A stretch of 64,000 nucleotides of DNA from Solwaraspora sp. WMMD406 (GCF_029626025.1 NZ_JARUBF010000001.1:3782001-3846000); one strand, 5' to 3'. Positions 6,921 to 16,530 are shown, numbered from the stretch's first letter. The notes: a model not told the origin generated them from the sequence alone. Program-made: numbers and translations.

Positions 6921-9128
6921 GTGCGGGTCCTGCTGATCGACAACTACGACTCCTACACGTACAACCTCTTCCAGCTGATCGCCGCGGTCGCCGGTCAGGA
7001 ACCGATCGTGCTGGCCAACGACGATCCTCGGCTGTCCGCCGTGGACCGGCTCGACGTATGGTGTGTGGTGGTCTCCCCGGGTCCCGGCCGCCCGCAGCAC
7101 GTGACCGACCTCGGCTGGGGATGGGAGCTGCTGGAAACCCATCCGGACCTGCCGGTGCTCGGCGTCTGCCTGGGACACCAGGCGATCGCCTTCCACGCGG
7201 GGGCGACGGTGCGCGAGCGACTGCCGCGACACGGCCAGGTTGACGAGGTACGCCATGACGGCGACGAGTTGTTCGCCGGCGTCCCCGAGCGGTTCGCCGC
7301 AGTCCGCTACCACTCGCTGCAGGTCACCGCCCCGCTGCCGGAGTCGCTGCGGGCGACCGCATGGGCCGGCGACGGCACCGTGATGGCGCTGCGGCACCGT
7401 CGACTGCCCCGGTGGGGGGTGCAGTTCCACCCCGAGTCGATCGGTACGACGTACGGCGCCGTGCTGATCGGCAACTTTCTGCGACTCGCCCGCGCCCACC
7501 AGCTGCACCGGCCCTGCCACGGAGCCGGGGATCCGACCGTACCCGAGCTGGTCCGCCACCAGATACCTGAGCCGGCCGCCCCAGTCGAGCGGCCTGAACC
7601 GCCCGCCCCAGTCGAGCGGCCTGAACCGCCCGCCCCGGTCGATCGACCTGCGCCGTCGCTGGTCCGCGACGTCGCCGTCATCGACGCCGAGATCGACACC
7701 GAGGCGGCCTTCGCCGCGCTGTACGCCGAGCAGCCGTACGCCTTCTGGCTCGACAGCAGCCTCGTGGCGGCGGGGCGGTCCCGTTTCTCGTTTCTCGGTG
7801 ACGCCTCGGGTCCGCTTTCCGAGGTGCTCACCTACCGGGTCGGCGCCGGTGCGGTCGACGTCGTCCGCGCCGGGCGGCCGGTGCGATCCGAACCCGGCGG
7901 CATCTTCGACGTGCTCGACCGGCGGCTGGCCCGCCACCGGCTGCCCGACGACGATCTGCCGTTCGACTTCGCCGGCGGATACGTCGGCTACTTCGGTTAC
8001 GAGGCGAAGGCCGACTGCGGGGCCACCACGACCCACCGGGCGGCCACCCCGGACGCGGTGTGGATCTTCGCCGACCGGTTGGTCGTCGTCGACCATCAGG
8101 AAGGCAGGACCTATCTGGTGGCGGTCAGCGACGGACCGGTCGAACGGGTCGCGGCCGGCCACTGGATCGCCGCCACCACCGAGCGGCTGCGTGGTCTCGT
8201 CGCGGACCGGCCCGCTTCGATGTCGACGCGAGCGCCCGGACCCGTGTTCGACCAGGTCGACCGCGACGGCGGCCGACCGGATGTGCGGCAGTGGGTACGG
8301 CTGTCCCGGACCCGCCCGGAGTACCTCGTCGACGTCGAGTGCGCCCTGGTCGAGCTGCGGCGCGGCGAAAGCTACGAGATCTGCCTGACCAACCGGCTCC
8401 ATTTGCCGCGGGTGGATGACCCGTTGGCCTACTACCGGCTGCTGCGCCGGGGCAACCCGGCACCTCACGGTGCCTACCTGCGTCTGGGCGCGGTGAGCGT
8501 GGCGAGCTGTTCCCCGGAGCGGTTCCTGCGCGTCGAGCGCGACGGCCAGGTGCGCAGCAGCCCGATGAAGGGGACCGCCGCCCGCGACGCCGATCCCCGC
8601 CGCGACGACGAGCTGCGCCGGTCGTTGACGACGTCGGCGAAAACCCGCGCCGAGAACATGATGATCGTCGACCTGCTCCGCAACGATCTCGGCCGGGTTT
8701 GCGAGATCGGCTCGATCGAGGTGCCCCGGTTCATGGTGACCGAGTCGTACGCCACGGTCCACCAGCTCGTCTCCACGGTCGGTGGCCGGCTGCGTCCCGA
8801 CGTGAGCGCGGTCGCGTGCGCCCGGGTCTGCTTCCCCGGCGGCTCGATGACCGGGGCACCCAAACTCCGGACGATGGAAATCATCGACCGGCTGGAACAC
8901 GAGGCGCGTGGCGTCTACTCCGGCGCGCTCGGCTACTTCGGCCTGGGCGGCGGCGCCGACCTCAGTATCGTGATCCGCACCGCCGTCACCACCGAGCACG
9001 GCACCACCATCGGTACGGGCGGGGCGATCGTGCTCGACTCCGACCCTGCCGAGGAGTACGCCGAGACCATGCTCAAGGCGCGGGCGCTGCTCACCGCGTA
9101 CGGTGTGGCGACCCGTTCGGCCCGTTGA
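6921..9128 (+). CDS. pabAB: Aminodeoxychorismate synthase, fused PabA-PabB
   Basis: A 735-residue fusion that converts chorismate and glutamine to 4-amino-4-deoxychorismate. Residues 1-195 form the class I glutamine amidotransferase with Cys83 in GVCLGHQ and His170/Glu172 in QFHPES. A linker with Pro/Glu repeats (about 218-248) joins the PabB domain, which has the chorismate-binding signatures SPERF, PMKGT (Lys550), ENMMIVDLLRNDLGRV and GGSMTGAPK. The Lys in PMKGT separates aminodeoxychorismate synthases from anthranilate synthases, which lack it. GTG 6921 follows GGGAGG; an in-frame GTG at 6915 overlaps that site. PabC is next, so the pair makes p-aminobenzoate, for folate or for an aromatic secondary metabolite. 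Confidence 0.93.
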   Translation: MRVLLIDNYDSYTYNLFQLIAAVAGQEPIVLANDDPRLSAVDRLDVWCVVVSPGPGRPQHVTDLGWGWELLETHPDLPVLGVCLGHQAIAFHAGATVRERLPRHGQVDEVRHDGDELFAGVPERFAAVRYHSLQVTAPLPESLRATAWAGDGTVMALRHRRLPRWGVQFHPESIGTTYGAVLIGNFLRLARAHQLHRPCHGAGDPTVPELVRHQIPEPAAPVERPEPPAPVERPEPPAPVDRPAPSLVRDVAVIDAEIDTEAAFAALYAEQPYAFWLDSSLVAAGRSRFSFLGDASGPLSEVLTYRVGAGAVDVVRAGRPVRSEPGGIFDVLDRRLARHRLPDDDLPFDFAGGYVGYFGYEAKADCGATTTHRAATPDAVWIFADRLVVVDHQEGRTYLVAVSDGPVERVAAGHWIAATTERLRGLVADRPASMSTRAPGPVFDQVDRDGGRPDVRQWVRLSRTRPEYLVDVECALVELRRGESYEICLTNRLHLPRVDDPLAYYRLLRRGNPAPHGAYLRLGAVSVASCSPERFLRVERDGQVRSSPMKGTAARDADPRRDDELRRSLTTSAKTRAENMMIVDLLRNDLGRVCEIGSIEVPRFMVTESYATVHQLVSTVGGRLRPDVSAVACARVCFPGGSMTGAPKLRTMEIIDRLEHEARGVYSGALGYFGLGGGADLSIVIRTAVTTEHGTTIGTGGAIVLDSDPAEEYAETMLKARALLTAYGVATRSAR
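7573..7653 (+). repeat. 27-bp tandem repeats in pabAB linker
   Basis: About three 27-bp units encode repeated PAPVERPEP-like segments between the glutaminase and synthase domains. The repeats keep the frame, so they change only linker length. Confidence 0.6.
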
Positions 9129-9216
9129 CCTTCGGCTGGCGGACGGCGACCAGGGCGGTCGGCGACGAGGTACAGGGCGGCGACCAGGATCCGGACGGGG
9201 TCAGGACGGGGTCAGG

Positions 9217-10029
9217 ATGCAACTGGACGGCAGGCCGGTGACGGTGGCCGAGGTGGGCGCCCTGGCGCTGCACAATCACGGCCACTTCACCACGATGACG
9301 GTCGCCGACGGGGGAGTGCGCGGTCTTCGGCTGCACCTGGACCGGCTCCGCGACGACTGTCGGACCGTGTTCGACAGCGACCTCGACCCCGACCGGGTAC
9401 GGACGCTGATCCGGGCCGCGCTCGCCGGGTATCCGCCTGGGCCGAGGATCGTCCGGGTGACCGTCTTCGACCCCGACGGCGGCCTGTCCGCGTCCGCCGG
9501 CCGGGCCGACCGGCCCCGGATCCTGGTCACCACCCGGCCGGCGGCCACCGAGACGCCACCTGCCCCGCTGCGGCTCGGTAGTCGCCGCTACCAGCGTGAC
9601 CTGCCGCAGGTGAAACACACCGGCCTGTTCGCGGCGGTGCACCACCGGCGGCGCGCCCAGTCGGCGGGCTTCGACGACGCGCTGTTCGTCGACTCGGACG
9701 GTCGGATCGGTGAGGGACCCACCTGGAACATCGGCGTCGTCCGCGACGGTGAGGTCGTCTGGCCGGCCGGTCCGTGCCTGCCCGGCGTAACCATGCGGCT
9801 GCTGACGGCGGCGGCCGGAACGATCGGTCTGCGCTGCCGGTCGACGCCGATCGCGGTCGAGGAGCTGGATCACCAGCACGGCGCGTTCGTCACCAACGCC
9901 GCGATCGGGCTGCGACCGGTCGCCGAGGTCGACGGCCGGCCGCTGGCCGCCACACCTGTCGTGGACCTCCTGGGCCGGGCGTACACCGACGTCGCGGCCG
10001 AACCGTTGGCGCCCGCCCCGCCGCCGTAG
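9217..10029 (+). CDS. pabC: Aminodeoxychorismate lyase-like, class IV aminotransferase
   Basis: A 270-residue fold-type IV PLP enzyme. The Schiff-base Lys133 lies in LPQVKHTG and the cofactor phosphate region in GPTWNIG (about 169-175). Located 88 bp after pabAB, it most likely releases pyruvate from aminodeoxychorismate to give p-aminobenzoate. A branched-chain or D-amino-acid transaminase is the alternative within this fold, but the context favours PabC. The ATG at 9217 follows a GGGGTCAGG stretch; the frame is open to 9103. The C-terminus ends in a Pro-rich tail. Confidence 0.85.
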   Translation: MQLDGRPVTVAEVGALALHNHGHFTTMTVADGGVRGLRLHLDRLRDDCRTVFDSDLDPDRVRTLIRAALAGYPPGPRIVRVTVFDPDGGLSASAGRADRPRILVTTRPAATETPPAPLRLGSRRYQRDLPQVKHTGLFAAVHHRRRAQSAGFDDALFVDSDGRIGEGPTWNIGVVRDGEVVWPAGPCLPGVTMRLLTAAAGTIGLRCRSTPIAVEELDHQHGAFVTNAAIGLRPVAEVDGRPLAATPVVDLLGRAYTDVAAEPLAPAPPP

Positions 10030-10228
10030 CGCCCCGCCGCCGTAGCCCCCCTTCCGCCGTAGCACTGTGCCACGCCGCGCCGGAGAGCCTTCTCGTGGCC
10101 GGCACATCGGTGAACCAGCCATGTTGGACCCAACTGCCTGGTCAGTCCATTCACGCTGGCCATCCTGGACCCGCCGTACAGGAGTGTCGATCACATGTGG
10201 TAAGCGCGCGCGCCGTAGGCTGGCCCGC

Positions 10229-10687
10229 ATGACCCCTGGGCACAGCCGTTTCGTGGGTGCGGGCGTCCGTCGAGGACGATCGGCGGCGATCTGTACGCAG
10301 GCGCGGCGTGACCGTTGGCATCGACGGTCCGCTGCCCTTCAAGCCTGGGTCGGAGTCAAGCCCAACCAGCCGCTGCTACCGGTGGTCCGCCGGGCGTTCC
10401 CGATCTTGGGGCACCTGCACCGATATCCGATCTACGAGCTCAAGATCGACAAGATGTTCGTGGCGCGGATCGGCGGTGGCGATCCGGCCGCGCTGTCGGT
10501 CCTTGGCGCGATCATGTCGATGAGCCCGGGGCTACGGCTCAGTACGGTGGCCGAAGGCATCGAAAACGACCGGCAGCGCGCCGAGTTGGCCGTCCTGGGC
10601 TGCGACTACGGTCAGGGCTATTCCCTGTCGAAGCCGGTGGACGAGATCGCTCTGCGGGCCCTGCTGCAGGCGTCGCCGGTACCGTAG
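10229..10687 (+). pseudogene. EAL-domain remnant (cyclic-di-GMP phosphodiesterase relic)
   Basis: From about 10410 the translation matches the C-terminal half of EAL phosphodiesterases: YELKIDKMFV, TVAEGIEN and GCDYGQGYSLSKP correspond to the usual LKID, VAEGVE and QGY-SKP motifs. The EAL signature and the N-terminal half of the barrel are missing, and the preceding sequence is unrelated. An ATG at 10229 could open a 152-residue reading frame, but the product could not be a phosphodiesterase. I call it a gene relic. Confidence 0.65.
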
Positions 10688-10817
10688 CGATCACCCGGCG
10701 CGGATGACTCTGTTCCCCGACCGGATCCAAGTGATCCGTACGTCTGCGGACGTCGGCCGCGGCACCGCATCCTCGAATCAGCAGGTAATTGTCGCAGCTG
10801 AACAGAGGGGACAGGCC

Positions 10818-11678
10818 ATGCCATTCGTGACGGTGGGGCGCGAGAACTCCGCCCCGATCGACCTCTACTACGAGGACCACGGCGCGGGCCAGCCGGTGGT
10901 GTTGATCCACGGCTTCCCGTACAGCGGTTCGTCCTGGGAAAAGGAGGTGGAGCCGCTGCTGTCCGCAGGTTACCGGACCATCACGTACGACCGACGTGGT
11001 TTCGGCAACTCCAGCCAGCCGGCGATGGGCTACGACTACGACACCTTCGCGGCGGATCTCGACGTCCTGATGCGCGAGCTCGACCTGCGGGACGCGATCC
11101 TGGTCGGGCACTCGATGGGGACCGGGGAAGTGATCCACTATCTTGGTGTCTACGGTTCGCAGCGGGTCAGCAAGGCCGTCGTCATCAGCCCGCTCGCCCC
11201 GTTCCTGTTGAAGACGCCGGACAATCCGGAAGGGGTGGACCAGAGCCTGTTCGACGGATTCAAGAACGCGGTGATCCAGGACCGGTTCGCCTACCTGACC
11301 AGCTTCGTCACGAACTTCTTCAGCTGGGACGAGAACAAGGGCAAACGGGTTAGCGAGGACGCGTTCAAGGCCCACTGGCAGGTGGGTGCCCGCGCGTCCG
11401 CGATCGCGACACTGCACTGTGTCGACGCGTGGCTCACCGATTTCCGACCGGATCTGCCCCGGATCGACGTCCCGCTCCTGATCATCCAGGGGGACAAGGA
11501 CGCCGTCCTGCCGTACGAGGTGACCGGAAAGCGCCTGGCGCCGATGGTGCCGGGCAGCCAGCTGGTCACGTTGCGCGGCGCGCCGCACGGGATTCCGTGG
11601 ACGCACGCCGACGAGATCAACAAGGCGATCATGGAGTTCATCGGTACCAGGACCATGGCGATGGCCGGTGCCCGATGA
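10818..11678 (+). CDS. Alpha/beta hydrolase, non-haem chloroperoxidase/arylesterase type
   Basis: A 286-residue soluble alpha/beta hydrolase. The nucleophile Ser99 is in GHSMGT, the acid Asp228 in QGDKDAVLP and the base His257 in GAPHGIPWTH. The oxyanion strand is LIHGFPYSGSSW. The arrangement matches cofactor-free haloperoxidase/esterase enzymes, which hydrolyse esters and can perhydrolyse short acids. The ATG at 10818 has AGAGGGGACAGG upstream. No signal peptide is present. It is monocistronic and ends in a strong bidirectional terminator. The real substrate is unknown. Confidence 0.88.
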   Translation: MPFVTVGRENSAPIDLYYEDHGAGQPVVLIHGFPYSGSSWEKEVEPLLSAGYRTITYDRRGFGNSSQPAMGYDYDTFAADLDVLMRELDLRDAILVGHSMGTGEVIHYLGVYGSQRVSKAVVISPLAPFLLKTPDNPEGVDQSLFDGFKNAVIQDRFAYLTSFVTNFFSWDENKGKRVSEDAFKAHWQVGARASAIATLHCVDAWLTDFRPDLPRIDVPLLIIQGDKDAVLPYEVTGKRLAPMVPGSQLVTLRGAPHGIPWTHADEINKAIMEFIGTRTMAMAGAR

Positions 11679-11714
11679 CGTAGCGCGTGCGCGACGTCTT
11701 ACGTAGCGCGTGCG

Positions 11715-11756
11715 CGTCGTCGTGGGTGACGCCGGCAGGCGTCACCCACGACGACG
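11715..11756. terminator. Strong bidirectional hairpin terminator
   Basis: CGTCGTCGTGGGTGACGCC, loop GGCA, then the exact complement: a perfect 19-bp stem. It lies between the convergent hydrolase and xylanase genes. Two copies of ACGTAGCGCGTGCGCG precede it at about 11679-11715. Confidence 0.8.
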
Positions 11757-11763
11757 CGGCAGG

Positions 11764-14700
11764 TCACCAGGTCGCGCAGTAGCCCACGCTGAAGGTGCTG
11801 GCTCCCGGCTTCAACGTCTTGTTCCACCGCACGCCGTTGATCCGGTACAGGTTGTCCGCCAGGCTCTCCCGTTCGAAGTTCCAGGCCGTGTAGATGTCAC
11901 CGTCGAGCTCGACGACCCCGCTCCAGTCGACCGGCTCGTCGCTGTCGTTGGTCGCGACGATCTCGGCGCAGTAGCCGCCACCAGTGTCCGAATCCCATTC
12001 GGTGAACCGCCGGACCGTGATGTCGACGTTGGAATCCGACACCAGCTGGCCGACGCCCCAGCGGGCGGTCGTCTGATAGCCGATGCCCTCCTGCTCGGCC
12101 CAGTTGCGGATCGACGTACGGGCCCCGTCGGACGCGTCGTTGACCTGGAAGTCCAGGCCGTGGAACGTGCCGACACCGCCGTACTCCAGCAGACTGATCG
12201 CCGCCTCGACGGTGTAACCGGTGTCGGTGCGTACCGTCGCGCTGTCCAGCCGGGCCGCCTGGAACCCTTCGTCACCGGTGCCGAAGGACACCACGTTGTC
12301 GGCGTTGATCCGTACCTGCATGTCGTCGTAGCGGTACGGCCCGTTCTTGACGTTCCCGGCGTCGACGTAGATCTCCACCGAGTCCTGCGTCCACGGGTCG
12401 GAGCCGGAGACGTCCACCACCGGGTCGGCCACCTCGGCCAGCACGTACAGCGTCTGGTCCCGCCACAGCGTCCGGACCGTGGCGACCGCCCCGTCGGTGC
12501 CGGACACCTGCTTGTCGGTGGTGACCACTGTGGCGTCGGCCCACCCGGGGTCGACGGCACCGTCGACGACCGGCGCGACCGGGGCCTGCTTGACCTCCAG
12601 GTAGGACAGCTCCTCGATCAGGGTGAGGGTGCCGACCGCGCCCGGCGTGTTCCACCCGGACGTGGTGCCGTCGACCGTGACCTGGACGTCCAGGGTGAGC
12701 GTGTCGCCCTCGGCGGCGTCGGTGACGGGCAGGTGCGCGACGATGTCGTACCCGCCGGCCCGTTCGGTCGCCACCGCCGGCACGTCACCCGAGCCGTCGC
12801 GCGACACCTGGTACGTCTGACCGTCGAGCACGAACTCGACCCGGTCGTCACCGTCGGTCGTCGCGTCGGAGACCGTGACGTACGCCGTCAGATGGTCGGC
12901 CGACCAGCGCAACTGGAACCCGGCCACGTCCTCGATCTGGTGCAGCGGCAGTTTGCTCCACTCCAGGTCGGAGGTGGCACCCGGGGACAGCGCGACGTCA
13001 CCGGCGAAGACGTTCGCGGTGCGCAGCCGGGCCGGCAGCTCGGCGTCCACCGCGCCGTAGTACGCCGGTTTGGCCTGGAAGCCGTCGTCGAAGATCAGCG
13101 GCGCGCCGTTGCCGGACCGCCACGACCGACCGTCGTTGAGGCCCCAGACCGTGACGATCGACAGCTCGTCGCCGTACGCCCGAAAGATCCGGAACGCGTC
13201 CCGGAAGAAGTAGCCCTGTTCGATCAGCCGGGCTTCGGTCACCGGCGTGCCGGTGGTGACGTCGAGCTCGGTGACCGCCTGGGTCACCGGCAACTCGGCG
13301 AACGTCTCCAGCGCCGCCTCCAGGCTGGCGACCGGCGTGGCGAGCGACACGTGGAACTGGTGACCCACCCCGTCGATCGGCACCCCACGGGAGATCAGCC
13401 GCTGCACCAGCGCCTTGTACCGGCCCTGCTTGCCGCTCTGCTCCGTGTTGTAGTCGTTGATGTACAAGGTCACCGGGTCGGTGCCGGCGACCGCGTGGAC
13501 GTCGTTGAACGCCTCCTCGGCGTACTCGAACGACAGGTCGATGAACTCCTCGCCGAGGATCCGGTACCACTCGCTGCGGCGCAGCCCGTCGGCGTACTCG
13601 CCGCTGTCGCTGACCACCTCGTTGACCACGTCGAACGCGTTCAGCGGGTTGGTGTCGGAGCCGAACGGGCCGTACCGCTCACTCAGCGACTCGGCCACCG
13701 CGAAGATGTGCTCCCGCATCCGGTCCCGTAGCACCTGCTGGTCGGCCGCCGAGGTGGTCAGCGGCTCACCCGCCGCGTCCTGGAAGAACCACGCCGGCGT
13801 CTGGCTGTGCCACACCAGCACGTGCCCGTAAAGACCGAGGTCGTTGGCCTGGGCGAAGTCCATCATGGCGATCGCCTGCTCGTGCGGGCGGAAGGCGCGC
13901 TCCTCGTCGTACCATGCCTCCGGCTTCATGTGGTTCTCCGGCGTGATGTTGTTGAAGTGCCGGGTCAGCAGCTGCGCGGCGGTGCCGACCGTCTCGCGGC
14001 TGTCGATCGCCACGCCGACCGGGAAGTCGGTGGTCTCGTGGATTCCGGTCAGGTCCTCGATCACCGGCGGTTCGGGCACCCGTACGACGATGTCGTCGAC
14101 CAGGAAGTCGCTGGTGTTGCCGACCACGTCGGCACCCTGCCAGCTGGTTTCGAAGTACAGCGCGGCGCTGTCGAACGTGGGCGCGGTGAAGGTGGCCGAC
14201 ACCTCGGTCCAGCCCGTGTTGGTGATCGACTCGAACTGCGCGAGGGTGCTGAAGGACTGGCTGCTGCCGGCCGTACTCGCCAGACTCAGCCAGATCTCGT
14301 CGGTGGCCTGGCCTTCGGCGAACCGCAACCACGCGGTGAGCTCGTAGGTGACGCCGGTCTCGAAGAGCGTGGTCACGTCCCGGCTGATGCCGGCGCCCTG
14401 GTTGACCCGGTCGGTGACGGCAGCGGCGGCCGCGCCGGCGTGCGCGACGTCGGTGAGCTCGACCGTCGGAGCGCCCGCACCGCTGTCGCGCGGCCCCCAG
14501 CCGTCGAGGCCGTCCTCGAAGTCGGTGTCGATGACGATCGTGCCGGGTTCCGGTCCGCCCGGTCCGTCGGCGGGGGCGGTGATCAGGATGTCGTCGACGA
14601 AGTAGGCGGCCGTCGCGTCGGCTGCCTCCAGGTAGACCTGGTATTCGGCCGGGTCGGCGTCGCCGGGAACGGTGAACGTCCCGGTGACCGTGGTCCACTC

Positions 14701-15597
14701 GTCGGCGGTGATCGTGGTGTCGCCGATCCAGGTGTAGTCCGGCTTCATGACGAACCGGAACCCGGAGGAGGCCGGTCCGTCGGGTGCCAGACGCGCCCGC
14801 AGGGCGAAGGTGTGGGTGAGTCCGGGGGTGAAGATCCCGGCGGGGCTCTGCAGCCCGTCGAACCCTTCGGTCCGGTCGCTGACCGCCAGCACCTTGCCGT
14901 CGGCGTCGTCGACCACGTCCAGGGTCGGGTCGCCACTGGCCGTCCAGCTGCCGGTGGTGCCGTCCTCGAAGTCGACGGCGCTCACCGTGACCACGTCCGG
15001 CTGGCTGCCCGGTCCGGTGATCAGCACGTCGTCCAGCAGGTACGGGGTGGTCCCCTCGGCCTCGACGTAGAGGGTGGCCGAGCTCAGCCCGGCGGGCATC
15101 GTGTACGTGCCGCCGATCTGGACCCAGCTGTCGGCGGTGGTGACGACGTTGTCGCCGATCCAGGTGTAGCTGTTGTCGCCGCCGTCGGCGGGGGTGGCCT
15201 CGACGGTGAAGTGGACGCCGGCCGAGCCCTCCGTGGCGGCCGGGAGTTTCACCCAGGCCGTGACCGAGTACGCCACGCCGGGGTCGAACAGCGCGGTCGC
15301 GCTGGTCGCCGCACCCTGCCAGTCGGCGGTACGGCCGGTGACCGACAGGCTGTGCGCGCTGTCCCGGCCCTCGGTGGTGATCGCCAGCGTGGCCGCGCCA
15401 CGTGCGCTCCACGGCGTGTACGTGTCCGACTCGAAGTCGTTGGCGAGCAGGACGTCGGTGGCCGCGCTCGGGGCGGCACCGTCGGTCGGGGCGGCGGCGA
15501 CGGCGGCGGGCACCGACCCGGCCAGCGCGGCCAGACCGAACGCGACGAAACCGGCGAGCAGCTGTGATGATCGAGCGGGGGGAGACCCGGGGGGCAT
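11764..15597 (-). CDS. Secreted multimodular GH10 endo-beta-1,4-xylanase
   Basis: A 1277-residue secreted xylanase. A signal peptide (about 1-36, ending AAVAAAP) is followed by three CBM4_9/CBM22-like beta-sandwich modules (about 48-195, 205-342, 355-508). The GH10 barrel spans about 515-865, with acid/base Glu660 in DVVNEV and nucleophile Glu778 in VTELDV. Two CBM9-like modules follow (about 870-1030 and 1035-1190), then a roughly 80-residue C-terminal region with paired Cys and Trp resembling CBM2. This order matches large extracellular xylanases that bind soluble xylan N-terminally and reducing ends or cellulose C-terminally. The ATG at 15597 has AAGGAG 7 nt upstream; an upstream in-frame ATG at 15711 would bury the signal peptide. 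A palindrome at 15747-15760 may be its operator. Confidence 0.92.
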   Translation of the reverse strand: MPPGSPPARSSQLLAGFVAFGLAALAGSVPAAVAAAPTDGAAPSAATDVLLANDFESDTYTPWSARGAATLAITTEGRDSAHSLSVTGRTADWQGAATSATALFDPGVAYSVTAWVKLPAATEGSAGVHFTVEATPADGGDNSYTWIGDNVVTTADSWVQIGGTYTMPAGLSSATLYVEAEGTTPYLLDDVLITGPGSQPDVVTVSAVDFEDGTTGSWTASGDPTLDVVDDADGKVLAVSDRTEGFDGLQSPAGIFTPGLTHTFALRARLAPDGPASSGFRFVMKPDYTWIGDTTITADEWTTVTGTFTVPGDADPAEYQVYLEAADATAAYFVDDILITAPADGPGGPEPGTIVIDTDFEDGLDGWGPRDSGAGAPTVELTDVAHAGAAAAAVTDRVNQGAGISRDVTTLFETGVTYELTAWLRFAEGQATDEIWLSLASTAGSSQSFSTLAQFESITNTGWTEVSATFTAPTFDSAALYFETSWQGADVVGNTSDFLVDDIVVRVPEPPVIEDLTGIHETTDFPVGVAIDSRETVGTAAQLLTRHFNNITPENHMKPEAWYDEERAFRPHEQAIAMMDFAQANDLGLYGHVLVWHSQTPAWFFQDAAGEPLTTSAADQQVLRDRMREHIFAVAESLSERYGPFGSDTNPLNAFDVVNEVVSDSGEYADGLRRSEWYRILGEEFIDLSFEYAEEAFNDVHAVAGTDPVTLYINDYNTEQSGKQGRYKALVQRLISRGVPIDGVGHQFHVSLATPVASLEAALETFAELPVTQAVTELDVTTGTPVTEARLIEQGYFFRDAFRIFRAYGDELSIVTVWGLNDGRSWRSGNGAPLIFDDGFQAKPAYYGAVDAELPARLRTANVFAGDVALSPGATSDLEWSKLPLHQIEDVAGFQLRWSADHLTAYVTVSDATTDGDDRVEFVLDGQTYQVSRDGSGDVPAVATERAGGYDIVAHLPVTDAAEGDTLTLDVQVTVDGTTSGWNTPGAVGTLTLIEELSYLEVKQAPVAPVVDGAVDPGWADATVVTTDKQVSGTDGAVATVRTLWRDQTLYVLAEVADPVVDVSGSDPWTQDSVEIYVDAGNVKNGPYRYDDMQVRINADNVVSFGTGDEGFQAARLDSATVRTDTGYTVEAAISLLEYGGVGTFHGLDFQVNDASDGARTSIRNWAEQEGIGYQTTARWGVGQLVSDSNVDITVRRFTEWDSDTGGGYCAEIVATNDSDEPVDWSGVVELDGDIYTAWNFERESLADNLYRINGVRWNKTLKPGASTFSVGYCATW

Positions 15598-15746
15598 ATG
15601 TCGCTCCTTGGGCGGACAAGACGGCACGTAGAGGACGGTGCCCGGGAGACGTGCCACTGCATCCAGGCTTGTGGATGCTAACCGGGGCCGGTCGGCGTCC
15701 ACCGGTGTCATGGAGATCCGTTATCCGGAAGTTATCTGAAAACCGA

Positions 15747-15760
15747 CCGAAATATTTCGG
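15747..15760. promoter_or_regulatory. Xylanase operator-like palindrome
   Basis: CCGAAATATTTCGG is a perfect 14-bp palindrome about 150 bp upstream of the xylanase start, in an AT-rich patch. It resembles the CGAAA-TTTCG type inverted repeats found before actinobacterial xylanase genes, with a one-base wider centre. Confidence 0.45.
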
Positions 15761-15774
15761 GTCCGGCGCTTGCC

Positions 15775-16452
15775 CTAGCCGGCCGGCGGACAGTTGTTGC
15801 TCGTCCGGGTGACGGTGTATTCGACGTCGTCGTGTGTGATGCCCGACGGCTCGCCGTCGAAGTAGGTCTCGACCTTCTGCCAGCCCCGACGTTGCTCGTA
15901 GTGCAGATGCGGCGCACCCGAGGCTCCGGTACTGCCCAGCAGCCCGATCTGCTCCCCCTGGGCGACCCGTTGCCCCGCCCGCACCAGCGGCGGTTCGAGC
16001 AGGTGCAGGTACTGCGTCTCCCACTTGCCGCCATGGTCGATCTTCACCCAGTAGCCGCCGCCCCGTCCACGTGGACCGTCCGGATCCTCCGGGGTCCGTC
16101 CGCCCAACGATCCGTTGATCCCCGCCACGGTGACCGTCCCGGCGGCGGACGCCAACACCGGCCGCCCCCAAGGTTCGCCGTCGAGCGGGAACAGGTCGAC
16201 GTCGTAGTCGTCGTGCCCGGGGTAGGTGCCGAGCTGCCAGGTTTCCCCGCAGGGCACCGGAAGCTGGAACAGCGGACGCGGGCCCGGGGGCGACAACATG
16301 GGTACGGCGACCGCCGCGACGGCGGCCACGGCCGCCACCAGGCCGGCCGCCACGACGATCCAGGTGACCCGCCGGCGAGCGCTCCGGCGGCGGCGGGTGT
16401 CAGTGGTCCGGGTGCCATACGGGGTGGTCACGCCTCCAAGCGTGACAGACAC
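15775..16452 (-). CDS. Membrane-anchored M23 (LytM-like) peptidase
   Basis: A 225-residue protein with a basic cytoplasmic head, one membrane segment or uncleaved signal at about 28-52 (WIVVAAGLVAAVAAVAAVAV), and an extracytoplasmic LytM domain. The zinc ligands are in GHDDYDVD (H...D) and the C-terminal HLHYE (HxH). M23 enzymes cut peptidoglycan cross-bridges or act as inactive regulators; all metal ligands are present here, so activity is likely. The gene ends about 180 bp before the xylanase start, in the same direction. It is not obviously part of the xylanolytic function. Confidence 0.86.
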   Translation of the reverse strand: MSVTLGGVTTPYGTRTTDTRRRRSARRRVTWIVVAAGLVAAVAAVAAVAVPMLSPPGPRPLFQLPVPCGETWQLGTYPGHDDYDVDLFPLDGEPWGRPVLASAAGTVTVAGINGSLGGRTPEDPDGPRGRGGGYWVKIDHGGKWETQYLHLLEPPLVRAGQRVAQGEQIGLLGSTGASGAPHLHYEQRRGWQKVETYFDGEPSGITHDDVEYTVTRTSNNCPPAG

Positions 16453-16530
16453 CCCGACGTTGCCGCCCGTAGCGGCGGCGCGGCCGTGGCAGGGGACGCC
16501 ACGGCCGCGCCGCCGTCAGGTCTGGTGGCG

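Noticed and set aside
10229-10687. Functional EAL phosphodiesterase
   Set aside because: The EAL signature and the N-terminal half of the barrel are missing.
11710-13731. Long plus-strand open frame (over 670 codons) opposite the xylanase gene
   Set aside because: It is an antisense shadow of GC-rich coding DNA with biased Arg/Val/Asp content; the minus strand carries clear GH10 motifs.
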